A stretch of 64,000 nucleotides of DNA from Mucilaginibacter sp. Bleaf8 (GTDB taxonomy: Bacteria > Bacteroidota > Bacteroidia > Sphingobacteriales > Sphingobacteriaceae): contig NZ_JAHBBK010000003.1 in the NCBI RefSeq assembly GCF_018390515.1, positions 682,001-746,000 on the forward strand, written 5' to 3'. Each line of letters opens with the position of its first letter. Position 1 is the stretch's first letter. A model generated the notes under the pieces. That model made no database searches, was not told the origin of the DNA, and was given only the letters and a program-made list of their open reading frames with translations. Shown in pieces: positions 8,765 to 17,388 of this stretch. The position numbers were made by a program, and so were the translations under genes.

Positions 8765-9490
8765 TTACTCCGCCATGTTATGGTACACAGCCTGTACGTC
8801 GTCATCCTCTTCCAGCTTGTCAATCAGCTTCAATACATCGGCTGCATCTTCTTCACTGATCTCGGTGGTTGATAACGCAATGCGCTCCAGTTTGGCCGAT
8901 TTTAATTCAATGCCCATGCCTTCCAGCGTTTTCTGCATTTTGCCAAAATCCTCGTAAGCGGCGTGTATTACGGCAACGTCTTTGCCTTCTTCGTCAGTTT
9001 CCACAAACAATTCTTCCAAACCGGCATCAATCAGGTCCAGTTCCAACTCTTCCAGGTCGCGTTCGCCCGGCTCAAAACGGAATACCGATTTACGGCTGAA
9101 AATAAAGTCTAAAGAACCGGTTTTGCCTAAAGCGCCGCCTACCTTAGTGAAATAGCTGCGCACGTTGGCTACAGTACGGTTAGTGTTATCGGTTGCTGTT
9201 TCAACCAATACAGCCACGCCATGAGGTGCGTAACCTTCGTATACTAATTCTTCGTAGTCTTTCTCGTCTTTGCTCGATGCACGTTTAATAGCGGCCTCCA
9301 CACGGTCTTTCGGCATGTTTACGGCCTTAGCGTTTTGCATAGCCGTACGCAGGCGTGAGTTGGTTTCGGGGTTTGGTCCGCCATCCTTAACGGCCATTAC
9401 AATCTCTTTACCCAGGCGGGTAAATTGTACGGCCATTTTAGCCCAGCGCTTAAATTTTCTTTCTTTACGGAATTCAAATGCTCTTCCCAT
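8765..9490 (-). CDS. yebC: YebC/PmpR-family regulator
   Basis: This 241-residue protein has the normal length for the family and the standard N-terminus (MGRAFEFRKERKFKRWAKMA), the GGPNPETNSRLRTA and NMPKDRVEAAIKRA segments, and the central EGYAPHGVAVLVE...NRT pattern. YebC proteins bind DNA in some bacteria and in others relieve ribosome stalling at proline-rich stretches. It is notable that the neighbouring downstream gene encodes a proline-rich protein, but any link is speculation. It is cytoplasmic. A dispersed repeat follows it and a hairpin separates it from the upstream dehydrogenase gene. Confidence 0.95.
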   Translation of the reverse strand: MGRAFEFRKERKFKRWAKMAVQFTRLGKEIVMAVKDGGPNPETNSRLRTAMQNAKAVNMPKDRVEAAIKRASSKDEKDYEELVYEGYAPHGVAVLVETATDNTNRTVANVRSYFTKVGGALGKTGSLDFIFSRKSVFRFEPGERDLEELELDLIDAGLEELFVETDEEGKDVAVIHAAYEDFGKMQKTLEGMGIELKSAKLERIALSTTEISEEDAADVLKLIDKLEEDDDVQAVYHNMAE

Positions 9491-9532
9491 CGTATAGTGA
9501 GTAGTTATTCGTTAATAGATACTAAGTTAATA

Positions 9533-9600
9533 ATGCGTTAGTAAGAACACGAAACAGGGCTTTTGCATACTTGTTTGCTTGCAAATCTTACTAACGGCAT
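9533..9600 (-). terminator. Long-loop hairpin after the threonine dehydrogenase gene
   Basis: ATGCGTTAGTAAGA (9533-9546) pairs with TCTTACTAACGGCAT (9586-9600) with one bulged base. The loop is 39 bases with weak internal pairing. It may act as a terminator for the leftward gene ending at 9614, but lacks a clear T-run. Confidence 0.4.
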
Positions 9601-9613
9601 CATGTTAAATATC

Positions 9614-10570
9614 TTACAAAACTAATGTATTCTGTAAGTTTTTCAACATAGTATCTGTAAGCGCGTTAAGATCGTATTCAGGCTGCCATTTCCAATCCGT
9701 TTGTGCCTGGCTATCATCTATCGATTGCGGCCAGCTGTTGGCTATCGCTTGGCGCGGGTCATTGTCGGCATAAGTAATAGTAAAGTCCGGTAAGCGTTGT
9801 TTGATTTGCTCGGCCAACTCTGTTGGCGTAAAACTCATACCGGCCAGGTTATAGCTGGAGCGTATGCTGATCTGTTCGGTAGGTGCATCCATCAGGCTGA
9901 TGGTGGCCCGTATAGCATCGTCCATGTACATCATGGGCAGCCTGGTATCGGCTGATAAAAAGCTTTGGTAAGTGCCGGTTTTTAATGCTTCGTGGAAAAT
10001 ATGAATGGCATAGTCGGTAGTACCGCCGCCCGGAGCCGCTTTCCAGCTGATTAAGCCGGGGTAGCGAATGCTGCGCACATCCAGTCCGTATTTGGCATGG
10101 TAATACTCGCACCAGCGCTCGCCGGCCAGTTTACTGAAACCGTAAACTGTGTTAGGATCCATTACACAATATTGCGGTGTGTTTTGCCTGGGCGAATGCG
10201 GACCAAAAACAGCGATTGAGCTTGGCCAGAAAACTTTGGCAACCTTAAATTCCACCGCTAAATCAAGCACATGGATCAGGCCGTTCATGTTCAGATCCCA
10301 GGCCAGTTTGGGCTTTTGCTCGCCTACGGCCGATAGGATAGCCGCCAGCAAATAAACCTGCGTAGGCTGATGTTTCTGAAAAAGGGCATGCAGGTTTTCT
10401 TTATCCAGTACATTGGCAAACTCAAAAGGGCCGCTATTGCGCAGTGCCTCATTCGGATTGTTAATGTCTGATGCTATTACCTGTTCGGCCCCATATATGC
10501 CGCGTAGGGCCAATACCAGTTCTGTGCCAATCTGGCCATTAGCGCCAATTACAAATATTTTTTCGCTCAT
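9614..10570 (-). CDS. SDR-type L-threonine 3-dehydrogenase (NAD-dependent epimerase family)
   Basis: This 318-residue protein is an extended short-chain dehydrogenase. The NAD-binding motif GANGQIG is at residues about 9-15 and the catalytic YGFSKLAGE (Y-x-x-x-K) near residue 145. Sequences that begin IGANGQIGTEL and carry SIRYPGLISWKAAPGGGTTDYA are typical of the epimerase-like threonine dehydrogenases found in Bacteroidota, which oxidise L-threonine to 2-amino-3-ketobutyrate, the substrate of Kbl (1658-2848). The start is ATG 10570 rather than a TTG at 10597, because it places the Rossmann motif at the usual distance. Some other sugar epimerase activity is possible but less likely. Confidence 0.85.
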   Translation of the reverse strand: MSEKIFVIGANGQIGTELVLALRGIYGAEQVIASDINNPNEALRNSGPFEFANVLDKENLHALFQKHQPTQVYLLAAILSAVGEQKPKLAWDLNMNGLIHVLDLAVEFKVAKVFWPSSIAVFGPHSPRQNTPQYCVMDPNTVYGFSKLAGERWCEYYHAKYGLDVRSIRYPGLISWKAAPGGGTTDYAIHIFHEALKTGTYQSFLSADTRLPMMYMDDAIRATISLMDAPTEQISIRSSYNLAGMSFTPTELAEQIKQRLPDFTITYADNDPRQAIANSWPQSIDDSQAQTDWKWQPEYDLNALTDTMLKNLQNTLVL

Positions 10571-10715
10571 GCTAAATTTAACGGTTTCAGGGCGCAAATG
10601 TATTAAAAAACAAGTAAGTAAAACCTTTTACCAAACTGCACTTTTCACTTGTTTTAAAATATACAATTTTTCGGCCTGCAAACGCTGTATCAATAGGGCG
10701 TTTGGTAAAAAAATG

Positions 10716-10723
10716 TATATTTG
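10716..10723 (+). promoter_or_regulatory. Putative -7 promoter element of asd
   Basis: TATATTTG fully matches TAnnTTTG, 39 bases before the asd ATG. It covers an in-frame TTG at 10721, which is therefore not the start. No well-spaced -33 TTG is visible. Confidence 0.5.
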
Positions 10724-10762
10724 AAATTCAAGTGTTTAAAAATTAAAACTATAAGTAAAACA

Positions 10763-11770
10763 ATGAAAGTCGCAGTTGTAGGTGCTACCGGTTTGGTGGG
10801 CACTAAAATGTTGCAGGTTCTGGAAGAACGCAACTTTCCGGTAACAGAGTTAATTCCCGTTGCTTCAGCAAAAAGTGTAGGTAAGGAAGTTACTTACAAG
10901 GGTAAGCAATATAAGGTGGTTTCTGTTGAGGATGCGATAAAGCAAAAGCCCGATGTAGCTTTGTTCTCGGCGGGCGGCAGCACTTCATTGGAGCAGGCTC
11001 CGTTATTTGCCGAGGCAGGTATTACTGTTATTGATAACTCATCGGCCTGGCGTATGGATCCTGCCAAAAAATTGGTAGTACCCGAGGTAAATGCCGACGT
11101 GTTAACCGCCGAGGATAAAATTATAGCCAACCCAAACTGCTCAACCATACAAATGGTGGTGGCCTTAAAACCCCTGCACGATAAATATAAAATTAAACGC
11201 GTAGTGGTATCTACCTACCAATCGGTAACCGGTACCGGTGTTAAAGCGGTTGATCAGCTGTTTAACGAGCGTAATGGCATCGAAGGCCCTAAAGCTTACC
11301 CGTACCAGATTGACCTGAACGTGTTGCCGCACATCGACGTATTTACCGAGAACGGCTACACCAAAGAGGAAATGAAGATGATACTGGAAACCAAAAAAAT
11401 TATGGGTGATGACAGTATCCGTGTTACGGCTACAACGGTGCGTATCCCGGTAATGGGTGGCCACTCCGAGTCGGTAAATATTGAGTTTGAAAACGATTTT
11501 GACCTGAATGAGGTACGCGATATCCTGAGCAATGCGCCGGGTGTAGTAGTGGTTGACGATGTGGCCAACCTTAAATACCCCATGCCGCTGGATGCACACG
11601 AAAAAGACGAAGTGTTTGTAGGCCGCATCCGTCGTGATGAAACCCAGCCGAATACTTTGAACGCCTGGATCGTATCAGACAACCTGCGTAAAGGTGCGGC
11701 CACCAATGCTGTACAAATTGCTGAGTACCTGATGGCTAAAAACCTGATTGGTCAGGCGGTAGAAGCGTAA
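10763..11770 (+). CDS. asd: Aspartate-semialdehyde dehydrogenase
   Basis: This 335-residue enzyme reduces aspartyl phosphate to aspartate semialdehyde with NADPH, leading to lysine, diaminopimelate, methionine and threonine. The NADP-binding GATGLVGTKM motif starts at residue 7. The catalytic Cys is in NPNCSTIQM, followed by the VVSTYQSVTGTG segment, and the substrate/catalytic His lies in MGGHSESVN. The length is normal. ATG 10763 is chosen because the in-frame upstream TTG lies in the promoter. The gene stands alone between a divergent dehydrogenase and a convergent glycosyltransferase gene, ending at a perfect hairpin. Confidence 0.96.
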   Translation: MKVAVVGATGLVGTKMLQVLEERNFPVTELIPVASAKSVGKEVTYKGKQYKVVSVEDAIKQKPDVALFSAGGSTSLEQAPLFAEAGITVIDNSSAWRMDPAKKLVVPEVNADVLTAEDKIIANPNCSTIQMVVALKPLHDKYKIKRVVVSTYQSVTGTGVKAVDQLFNERNGIEGPKAYPYQIDLNVLPHIDVFTENGYTKEEMKMILETKKIMGDDSIRVTATTVRIPVMGGHSESVNIEFENDFDLNEVRDILSNAPGVVVVDDVANLKYPMPLDAHEKDEVFVGRIRRDETQPNTLNAWIVSDNLRKGAATNAVQIAEYLMAKNLIGQAVEA

Positions 11771-11791
11771 ATAGAATTTCCGACATAATTA

Positions 11792-11834
11792 AAGCAAAAA
11801 CGCCACTGTTTAATAAGCAATGGCGTTTTTGCTT
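11792..11834. terminator. Bidirectional terminator between asd and the GT87 gene
   Basis: A perfect 14-bp stem (11792-11805 with 11821-11834) has A-rich and T-rich arms, so it can stop transcription from both sides. Its right arm overlaps the stop codon of the leftward GT87 gene. Confidence 0.85.
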
Positions 11835-13113
11835 ATACGGAAGTGATGAAACGGTGTTGTTTACCGGCTTTGCATCTAAACCACACGATCACCGCGCTTA
11901 CAAACACCATCACCAACGTAATATAACAATACTCACGCAGCAAATCGGTCAGCGTTTGGCCAATTACGTCCTTAACCGTAAACTCGGTAAGCAGGCACAG
12001 CAAAACGGTTATACCCAGTAAAACCTTCTTATCCCGAATTAGTATAAACAGGTACGTATAAATAAAGCTGGTGCATACATGGTGATGCCCCCATACGCGC
12101 CCCGGCAATAGCAGGGTAATCAAAAAGATCAGGCAAAAGTCTGCGGCCGAAAACTCTTCTTTGCCCAGTTTATAACGGTCATAAACAAACTTGCTTGTTA
12201 ACGTGCCCAAAACAAGCAATTGTATAGTTAAGGTAAGCAGTTTTAAACTGTGTGCATTGAGGTGCAAAATAGGAGGGTAACCCAGGGTGGCATTGCCTGT
12301 ATTTAATTTATCCAGCAGGGCGGGTATACCCAGGCTGATGATATTCTGATCAACTTGGCCTTTCGAAAATGGTGCCACAAAGGCCGCATAATATTCCTGC
12401 CAGTCGTGTAGGCCCGTTGGTAAGCCGCGTAACAGCATGGGTACAACAATAAAAGGTAGTGTAAGGAGTATGATTTTGGGCCAATCCTTCGGTCCCCGTT
12501 TTATGGCGGCAAATACCAGGAACAAGGCGGGGGTTATCTTGAAGAATGTGCCGGCCAGAAAGAAGAGATAGCTGGCGGTAAAGTTCTTCTTCAAATAGCA
12601 TTCTATCCCCAACAAGGTAAAGCACAACACAGGCAGGTTGGCATTCATCCACATATAATTATGCCAGTAAAAGCCTGCCGAAAGGAGTATGGCCAGTGTA
12701 AAAGGCAATGTAATCTCCCGCTGTAGGTATAGCCGGTTAAAAATCCGTTTTACCAGTAGCAGCGATATTATCCACAAGCCATAATTAACCAGAAAGCTGT
12801 ACACAAATGCCGAGGTATGAAACGGCATCCACGAAAATAGGCTGAAAAACATAGCAGCAAACGGCGGATAGGTAAAGCCGCCATCAAGCAATCCCGGTGT
12901 ATACAGGGTATGCCCGCTAATGAAGTGCTTACCCGTTTGCCAGTAAATGTGATAGTCGCCGTTTGCATCCGCTTTCATTCCCCTTTTATATGCGTTAAAT
13001 AAAAAGAAGATAGTTGCGGCACTTATAAGTATAAGCACCAGCGTTTTGCTTGACCGTGTTTTAGATAGTTGCATTAAATATAGCAGGCTGAAAAATGTTG
13101 CTAAAGTAAGCAT
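11833..13113 (-). CDS. GT87-family (DUF2029) polytopic glycosyltransferase
   Basis: This is a polytopic membrane protein of about 426 residues with 9-11 hydrophobic segments. After the first transmembrane helix comes GDYHIYW, the acidic loop typical of GT-C enzymes that take a polyprenyl-phosphate sugar donor; relatives include mannosyltransferases. Other family-like pieces are GGFTYPPFAAMFF and the FFKITPALFL segment. The acceptor is unknown. The start is uncertain: ATG 13113 gives an extra N-terminal hydrophobic stretch, ATG 13074 a more usual N-terminus; a TTG at 13128 is unlikely. It is divergent from lysR and convergent with asd. Confidence 0.78.
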   Translation of the reverse strand: MLTLATFFSLLYLMQLSKTRSSKTLVLILISAATIFFLFNAYKRGMKADANGDYHIYWQTGKHFISGHTLYTPGLLDGGFTYPPFAAMFFSLFSWMPFHTSAFVYSFLVNYGLWIISLLLVKRIFNRLYLQREITLPFTLAILLSAGFYWHNYMWMNANLPVLCFTLLGIECYLKKNFTASYLFFLAGTFFKITPALFLVFAAIKRGPKDWPKIILLTLPFIVVPMLLRGLPTGLHDWQEYYAAFVAPFSKGQVDQNIISLGIPALLDKLNTGNATLGYPPILHLNAHSLKLLTLTIQLLVLGTLTSKFVYDRYKLGKEEFSAADFCLIFLITLLLPGRVWGHHHVCTSFIYTYLFILIRDKKVLLGITVLLCLLTEFTVKDVIGQTLTDLLREYCYITLVMVFVSAVIVWFRCKAGKQHRFITSV

Positions 13114-13171
13114 TCGCTTTATAACCAAAAGTTTTAGGTGGCATCATTTTAGTTATAATACATAAAACATT

Positions 13172-13179
13172 TACATTTG
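13172..13179 (+). promoter_or_regulatory. Putative -7 promoter element of the LysR gene
   Basis: TACATTTG matches TAnnTTTG, 41 bases before the ATG at 13220. A weak TTTTAG lies about 20 bases upstream. The gap also serves the divergent GT87 gene. Confidence 0.5.
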
Positions 13180-13219
13180 AACACAGCTTTTTATAAAACT
13201 ATAACCGGATGCTGTATTT

Positions 13220-14113
13220 ATGATATCTTTTGCTCACCGTGTATTTTTAGAAGTGGCTGCCAACCTTAGTTTTTCAAAGGCGGCACAAGTGCTATTTGTA
13301 ACCCAGCCGGCCATCAGCAAGCATATTAAGGCGCTCGAGGATCAATACAAATTGCCCCTTTTTGAACGTAAAGGTAACAGCATCATCCTTACCGAAGCGG
13401 GCAAAAAGCTAAATGATTACTTATTGCAAGCCACCGAAATTGAACGGAAAATAGAATACGATTTATCCGTGCTCAGTAACCAATCATTTGCGGCGGGGCA
13501 TTTGCGGTTAGGGGCAAGTACTACTATTGCTTTATATATTTTACCCTCCATATTATCCGGCTTTCAGCGGCAGTATGCCAATATTGGCGTACAGCTGGTA
13601 AACCGAAATTCAGAATATATATTGAATGCACTCTTAAATCACGAGGTAGATATTGGCATTATTGAGGTGGATAATAAGCTTACCAACGTATCCTACCAGC
13701 CTTTTATGAGCGATGAGGTAATACCGGTATGTTCGGCTAAAAGCCCTTTAGCCGGTAAGCCATTAACGCTTAAGCAGCTCATGAAAACGCCATTAGCTTT
13801 GCGCGAGCGCGGATCGGGTACGTTGAATGCCTTATTGAAGGCGTTGGCCGGGCAGCATGTAAAGCCGGCTGATCTGTCGGTAAAGATCAGGCTGATGGGT
13901 ACCGAGGCGCTTAAAAACTTTCTACTGGCCGACCAGTGCCTGGGGTTTATGCCCCGCCCGTCCATCGTGCGCGAACTGGCCGAGGGCGATTTGGTGGAAG
14001 TGCCGATTGAAGGCTTAAAAATTACCCGTAATTTTTATTTCATTCGCCGTAAAGGCACCGAAGATTTCGGTTTGACCAGCAATTTCATGAATTACGCTTT
14101 ACAGCATAAATAG
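13220..14113 (+). CDS. LysR-family transcriptional regulator
   Basis: This 297-residue protein has a winged helix-turn-helix at 1-65 (FLEVAANLSFSKAAQVLFVTQPAISKHIKALE), then a periplasmic-binding-like effector domain. The layout is the family standard. The effector domain resembles the CysB/CysL subgroup (LRLGASTTIALYILPSIL), but the ligand cannot be told. LysR regulators usually control a divergent or adjacent gene, so the GT87 gene and the PfpI gene are candidate targets; that is inference. The start ATG follows a clear -7 element. Confidence 0.92.
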   Translation: MISFAHRVFLEVAANLSFSKAAQVLFVTQPAISKHIKALEDQYKLPLFERKGNSIILTEAGKKLNDYLLQATEIERKIEYDLSVLSNQSFAAGHLRLGASTTIALYILPSILSGFQRQYANIGVQLVNRNSEYILNALLNHEVDIGIIEVDNKLTNVSYQPFMSDEVIPVCSAKSPLAGKPLTLKQLMKTPLALRERGSGTLNALLKALAGQHVKPADLSVKIRLMGTEALKNFLLADQCLGFMPRPSIVRELAEGDLVEVPIEGLKITRNFYFIRRKGTEDFGLTSNFMNYALQHK

Positions 14114-14219
14114 ATTGTCATTTTTGAAATGCAACAAAACTTTCCTTTTTGCCTGATGTAGTTTTTGTGTGCCGCAACCAATTGACGCGTGCACGTTAAA
14201 CACTAAAAAGACGAACGTT

Positions 14220-14768
14220 ATGGCAACATTGGATAACCGTAAGGTAGCTATACTTACCGAAGAAGGATTTGAGCAGGTGGAGTTAACCAGCCCGAAAGAA
14301 GCATTACTGGCTGCAGGTGCAACCGTACATATTATATCGCCGCAAAGCGGAAAAATTAAAGCTTGGGATCATGACCACTGGGGTATTGAAGTGGATGTAG
14401 ATCAGGTGTTAAGTGAGGTAAGCCCGGATGATTACGATGCATTGGTATTACCTGGCGGTGTTTTAAACCCCGACAAGCTGCGCCAAAACAAAGATGCTGT
14501 GGCCTTTGTGTCCGCATTTTTAGATGAAGGTAAACCTGTGGCGGCTATTTGCCACGGCCCGCAAATGCTGATCGAGACGGGTATGATCAGCGGCCGTACA
14601 CTCACCTCATACCCATCCCTGCAAACCGACCTGAAAAATGCGGGCGCTACTTGGGTTGACGAAGAAGTAGTAGTGGATAATGGCTTAGTAACCAGCCGTA
14701 CGCCAGCCGACCTGGATGCATTTAACCGCAAAACCATTGAAGAGATTGGTGAAGGCGTGCATGAGTAG
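14220..14768 (+). CDS. DJ-1/PfpI-family protein
   Basis: This 182-residue protein is of the DJ-1/PfpI superfamily. The nucleophile elbow is AICHGPQML with Cys at residue about 110 and the following His. The acidic residue that tunes the Cys is expected in EEGFEQVE near residue 14. The close match to YhbO/PfpI-type enzymes suggests a stress-linked glyoxalase or deglycase-type role, or an old-style annotation as intracellular protease. The start is ATG 14220; the 17 codons upstream look untranslated. A strong terminator follows. Confidence 0.9.
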   Translation: MATLDNRKVAILTEEGFEQVELTSPKEALLAAGATVHIISPQSGKIKAWDHDHWGIEVDVDQVLSEVSPDDYDALVLPGGVLNPDKLRQNKDAVAFVSAFLDEGKPVAAICHGPQMLIETGMISGRTLTSYPSLQTDLKNAGATWVDEEVVVDNGLVTSRTPADLDAFNRKTIEEIGEGVHE

Positions 14769-14785
14769 TAATTGAGCAGTTTTTA

Positions 14786-14827
14786 AAAACAACAGAGCAG
14801 AACCCATTGGTTCTGCTTTGTTGTTTT
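14786..14827 (+). terminator. Terminator after the PfpI gene
   Basis: A 19-base arm (14786-14804) pairs with 14809-14827 with one mismatch and a 4-base loop. The right arm ends in a T-run. Confidence 0.85.
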
Positions 14828-14927
14828 CTCCGCTTTTACGTTGGTTATTAGAAAATGGTATAGAAGTAGATATATGCTGGTGCTGCTATAATATTCATTA
14901 CTACTAATAAACTTTCGTCAGTCCGCT

Positions 14928-15040
14928 CATTGCCGCGGAAGCTACTTACTTTGTCATTGCCACAAAGTAAGCAAAAGTCTATCTTTCGCAATCCCTGCCA
15001 ACGCTACAGGCCATACTCCCGGCCGGGTGCGAAAGAAGCC
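14928..15040. repeat. Non-coding intergenic segment with two inverted repeats
   Basis: The gap 14769-15254 has no gene. After the terminator this part holds a perfect 10-bp stem CTTACTTTGT/ACAAAGTAAG (14945-14954, 14962-14971) with a 7-base loop. It also holds a 9-bp pair TCTTTCGCA/TGCGAAAGA (14982-14990, 15028-15036). It looks like part of an interspersed repeat. No protein of credible composition is encoded. Confidence 0.5.
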
Positions 15041-15071
15041 CAACGCACTTTTGGAAATACTCTTAAAAGCC

Positions 15072-15160
15072 TGTCCTTGCGAGCGTTAGCGTGGCAATCC
15101 CATCACAAGTATTATTCAAGCGATAAGATTGCCGCGTCGCTGTCGCTCCTCGCAATGACA
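15072..15160. repeat. Dispersed palindromic repeat, copy B (89 bp)
   Basis: It begins TGTCCTTGCGAG (15072-15083) and ends CTCGCAATGACA (15149-15160), one mismatch from a perfect 12-bp inverted end pair. Internal sequence (GCGTTAGCGTGGCAATC and AAGATTGCC) matches copy A at 8607-8686. Confidence 0.85.
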
Positions 15161-15185
15161 ATGTAACACCCACTTAGCCACAAGC

Positions 15186-15217
15186 TGTCCTTGCGAACGT
15201 TAGCGTAGCAATCTCTT
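15186..15217. repeat. Dispersed repeat, half copy C
   Basis: TGTCCTTGCGAACGTTAGCG and the following AGCAATCTC repeat the left half of copies A and B. The right arm is missing. It lies 25 bases after copy B in the same gap, just past the end of the porin gene. Confidence 0.7.
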
Positions 15218-15254
15218 CACTTAAAAGCAAAGGCTGCGCAAACACTGCTAAGCA

Positions 15255-16559
15255 TTAAAACTCAATGTGCGCTCTCAGTGAAAATACGTTCACCGGGCCG
15301 CGGTCTTTGTTGTAGGCAGGGTGCATGATGAACTGGTAATCGGGCGTAAGCCAGAACTTTTGCTGGAAAGCATCGAGCTTGTAGTAAAGCTCGGCAATCA
15401 TTTCTGTACCGTAGTTAAGTTTTCCGTCGCCAATGATAAAGCCATAGCCGCCTGCTGCCAGGTAATCGCGGTGCGGGCCCGATATGCCATTGCCTACAAA
15501 GGCCAGGCCCAGTTCATCGTTCTGGCGTTTCCAGCCGGTGCCTTTCAGTACACCACCGAAGCTCAGGGAGCGGTCTATCTCGGTAAAGGCCCAGGTTTCG
15601 GTATGGCCGTCGTTCCAGCTGGCTTTGGCAAACACACCGAAATTTTTGGTGATGAATTGCTCAGCATTAATACCAAAACCATATTTATGATGGCCATAGC
15701 CTAAAACGGTATCAATCACAGGCGGATTGCTAAAGGCTAATGCATCGCGGTACTTGCCCATTTTACCATTGTTACGGAAACCTAATAAGCGCACCGCTCC
15801 CGGCTGATCATTAAGCGTATAGCGTTTTTCGTATTCCAGCGTTTGGGTGTTGGCTTTGCCAATGCGCTCATCCCAAATGGAGCCGTTGGCCGTGGTGGTG
15901 GTCATGGTGTAAGCAAAGCGCAGTGTCCAGGTGGGCATGCCCAGTTCGGTAAAAATGCCCATCACATAGCCACGGGTGTTGGCCGGATAGTCCCAGGCAC
16001 CGTTGCTCATCAACGACCAGTTCATGAACTGGCTGCGTGGGTCATGACTGAAAGTGTTGGCATCAAAAAAATCAGACATACCGAACTTACCCACTGTAAC
16101 CGAAAAATAGCGTTTGCTTTTGTAACCCGCCAACTGGTTTAAGTCGTCTTCTACCGTGTCACGATCTTTACCCCAGGTAAATGCCTGGCTCAGGTACAAG
16201 CGCGCTATATAAATTTTTGGCTCGGTACTGCCTACCCGGAAGGTTTCGCCATTCGGGAAACCGGCAACACCCAGTGTTTTACTAAAGCCGGATCCGCCTG
16301 CCAGTTCGGGATTGAAGTAAGCCTGTGCACCTTTCCATAAACGGGCGCCACCAAATAAAGTGGTTGTTAATGAGGTGGCTGTTTCTTTACCGGTTGATAA
16401 GCTATTCTGGCCGCTGTAATCTGCCCCGAATGATGGCTTATGCTGAGTAATAGTAGTTTGCTGAAAATGGAAATTAAAGCGTTGCTGCTTAATTGTATCC
16501 TGCGCAAAGGCCGATAGCCCGCATATTGCACATGCTATGAGCGTGTATATCTTCTTCAT
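15255..16559 (-). CDS. Carbohydrate-selective porin (OprB-like) outer-membrane protein
   Basis: This 434-residue protein has a signal peptide (MKKIYTLIACAICGLSAFAQ). The mature part alternates short beta strands rich in aromatic residues and ends in HIEF with a terminal Phe, the mark of outer-membrane barrels. Segments such as LYLSQAFTWG, VTVGKFGMSDFFDANTFSHDPRSQF and NWSLMSNGAWDYPANTRGY fit the OprB family of sugar-selective porins. It probably allows passive uptake of a carbohydrate or similar solute; the solute is unknown. It stands alone, followed by the dispersed repeats. Confidence 0.82.
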   Translation of the reverse strand: MKKIYTLIACAICGLSAFAQDTIKQQRFNFHFQQTTITQHKPSFGADYSGQNSLSTGKETATSLTTTLFGGARLWKGAQAYFNPELAGGSGFSKTLGVAGFPNGETFRVGSTEPKIYIARLYLSQAFTWGKDRDTVEDDLNQLAGYKSKRYFSVTVGKFGMSDFFDANTFSHDPRSQFMNWSLMSNGAWDYPANTRGYVMGIFTELGMPTWTLRFAYTMTTTTANGSIWDERIGKANTQTLEYEKRYTLNDQPGAVRLLGFRNNGKMGKYRDALAFSNPPVIDTVLGYGHHKYGFGINAEQFITKNFGVFAKASWNDGHTETWAFTEIDRSLSFGGVLKGTGWKRQNDELGLAFVGNGISGPHRDYLAAGGYGFIIGDGKLNYGTEMIAELYYKLDAFQQKFWLTPDYQFIMHPAYNKDRGPVNVFSLRAHIEF

Positions 16560-16690
16560 TCAAAAAATTTGAATAAAGATAAGTGGTTTTAATAGGCACT
16601 TAATCCCCTTACACTAAATTTCTAATGAGTTTTTAATAAGTTATGGTGTTACCCTCATTAAAATATCCTACTTGAGCTTTGCACAGGCGT

Positions 16691-17344
16691 TTAACGCTCT
16701 CCGTTCCATTCCGCATAAAACTGATCCAGGTAAGTTTCCATAAACCGGTGCCGCTCTTCGGCCAAGAGGCGGGCCGTAGGCGTATTCATTTTATCTTTAA
16801 GCAGCAACAGCTTTTCGTAAAAGTGATTAATGGTTGGGGCGGTCGATTTTTTGTACTCCTCTTTACTCATGGTAAGGTTAGGTACAATATTGGGGTTGTA
16901 CAATTCCCGGTTCTTAAAACCGCCATAAGTAAAGGCTCTCGCAATACCAATAGCGCCTATAGCATCCAGCCTGTCGGCATCCTGCACAATTTCCAGCTCT
17001 TTTGAATGAAAGGTAACCGCATCAAAGCTAGCTTTGAACGACATATGCCTGATGATTTGCTGTACATGATGGATAATTGCTTTTTCAACGCCCTGGCTTT
17101 GCAAAAAGTCGCCGGCTGTTTTGGGGCCAATTTCCTCGTCGCCGCCATGAAACTTACTATCGGCAATATCATGCAAAAGGGCGGCCAGCTCTACCACCAG
17201 TAAATCGGCAGGTTCATCCTGGGCTATTCTTTTGGCATTATTCCAAACCCGTAATATATGCCACCAGTCATGCCCGGCTTCGGCTTGCTTAAGCGTGATT
17301 TGTACGTAAGTTGCTGTGTGGTTTATTAAGTTTTGGGGTAACAT
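16691..17344 (-). CDS. HD-domain metal-dependent phosphohydrolase
   Basis: This 217-residue protein belongs to the YpgQ/YedJ-type HD family. Metal-binding residues are visible in AGHDWWHILRVW, in the HD pair of ALLHDIADSKF, and in the C-terminal Asp of VQDADRLDAIGA. Relatives hydrolyse nucleotides, with a preference for divalent cations such as manganese; the substrate here is unknown. It is cytoplasmic. The start codon lies 3 bases from a perfect 14-bp inverted repeat that also holds its promoter element, so control by the neighbouring XRE protein is a reasonable guess. Confidence 0.88.
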   Translation of the reverse strand: MLPQNLINHTATYVQITLKQAEAGHDWWHILRVWNNAKRIAQDEPADLLVVELAALLHDIADSKFHGGDEEIGPKTAGDFLQSQGVEKAIIHHVQQIIRHMSFKASFDAVTFHSKELEIVQDADRLDAIGAIGIARAFTYGGFKNRELYNPNIVPNLTMSKEEYKKSTAPTINHFYEKLLLLKDKMNTPTARLLAEERHRFMETYLDQFYAEWNGER

Positions 17345-17346
17345 GG

Positions 17347-17384
17347 TATTGCTATATTTGCGTAGGGTAGCAAATATAGCAATA
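17347..17384. promoter_or_regulatory. Perfect 14-bp inverted repeat between XRE and HD genes (candidate operator)
   Basis: TATTGCTATATTTG (17347-17360) and its exact complement CAAATATAGCAATA (17371-17384) flank a 10-base spacer. Each arm contains TATATTTG, a match to the -7 promoter consensus, one on each strand. The leftward one (17371-17378) is well placed for the HD gene. There is no T-run, so an operator is favoured over a terminator. Confidence 0.6.
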
Positions 17385-17388
17385 TCAA

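Noticed and set aside
14930..15166. A 78-codon plus-strand frame in the gap after the PfpI gene
   Set aside because: It runs through inverted repeats and the dispersed element, and its composition is not protein-like.
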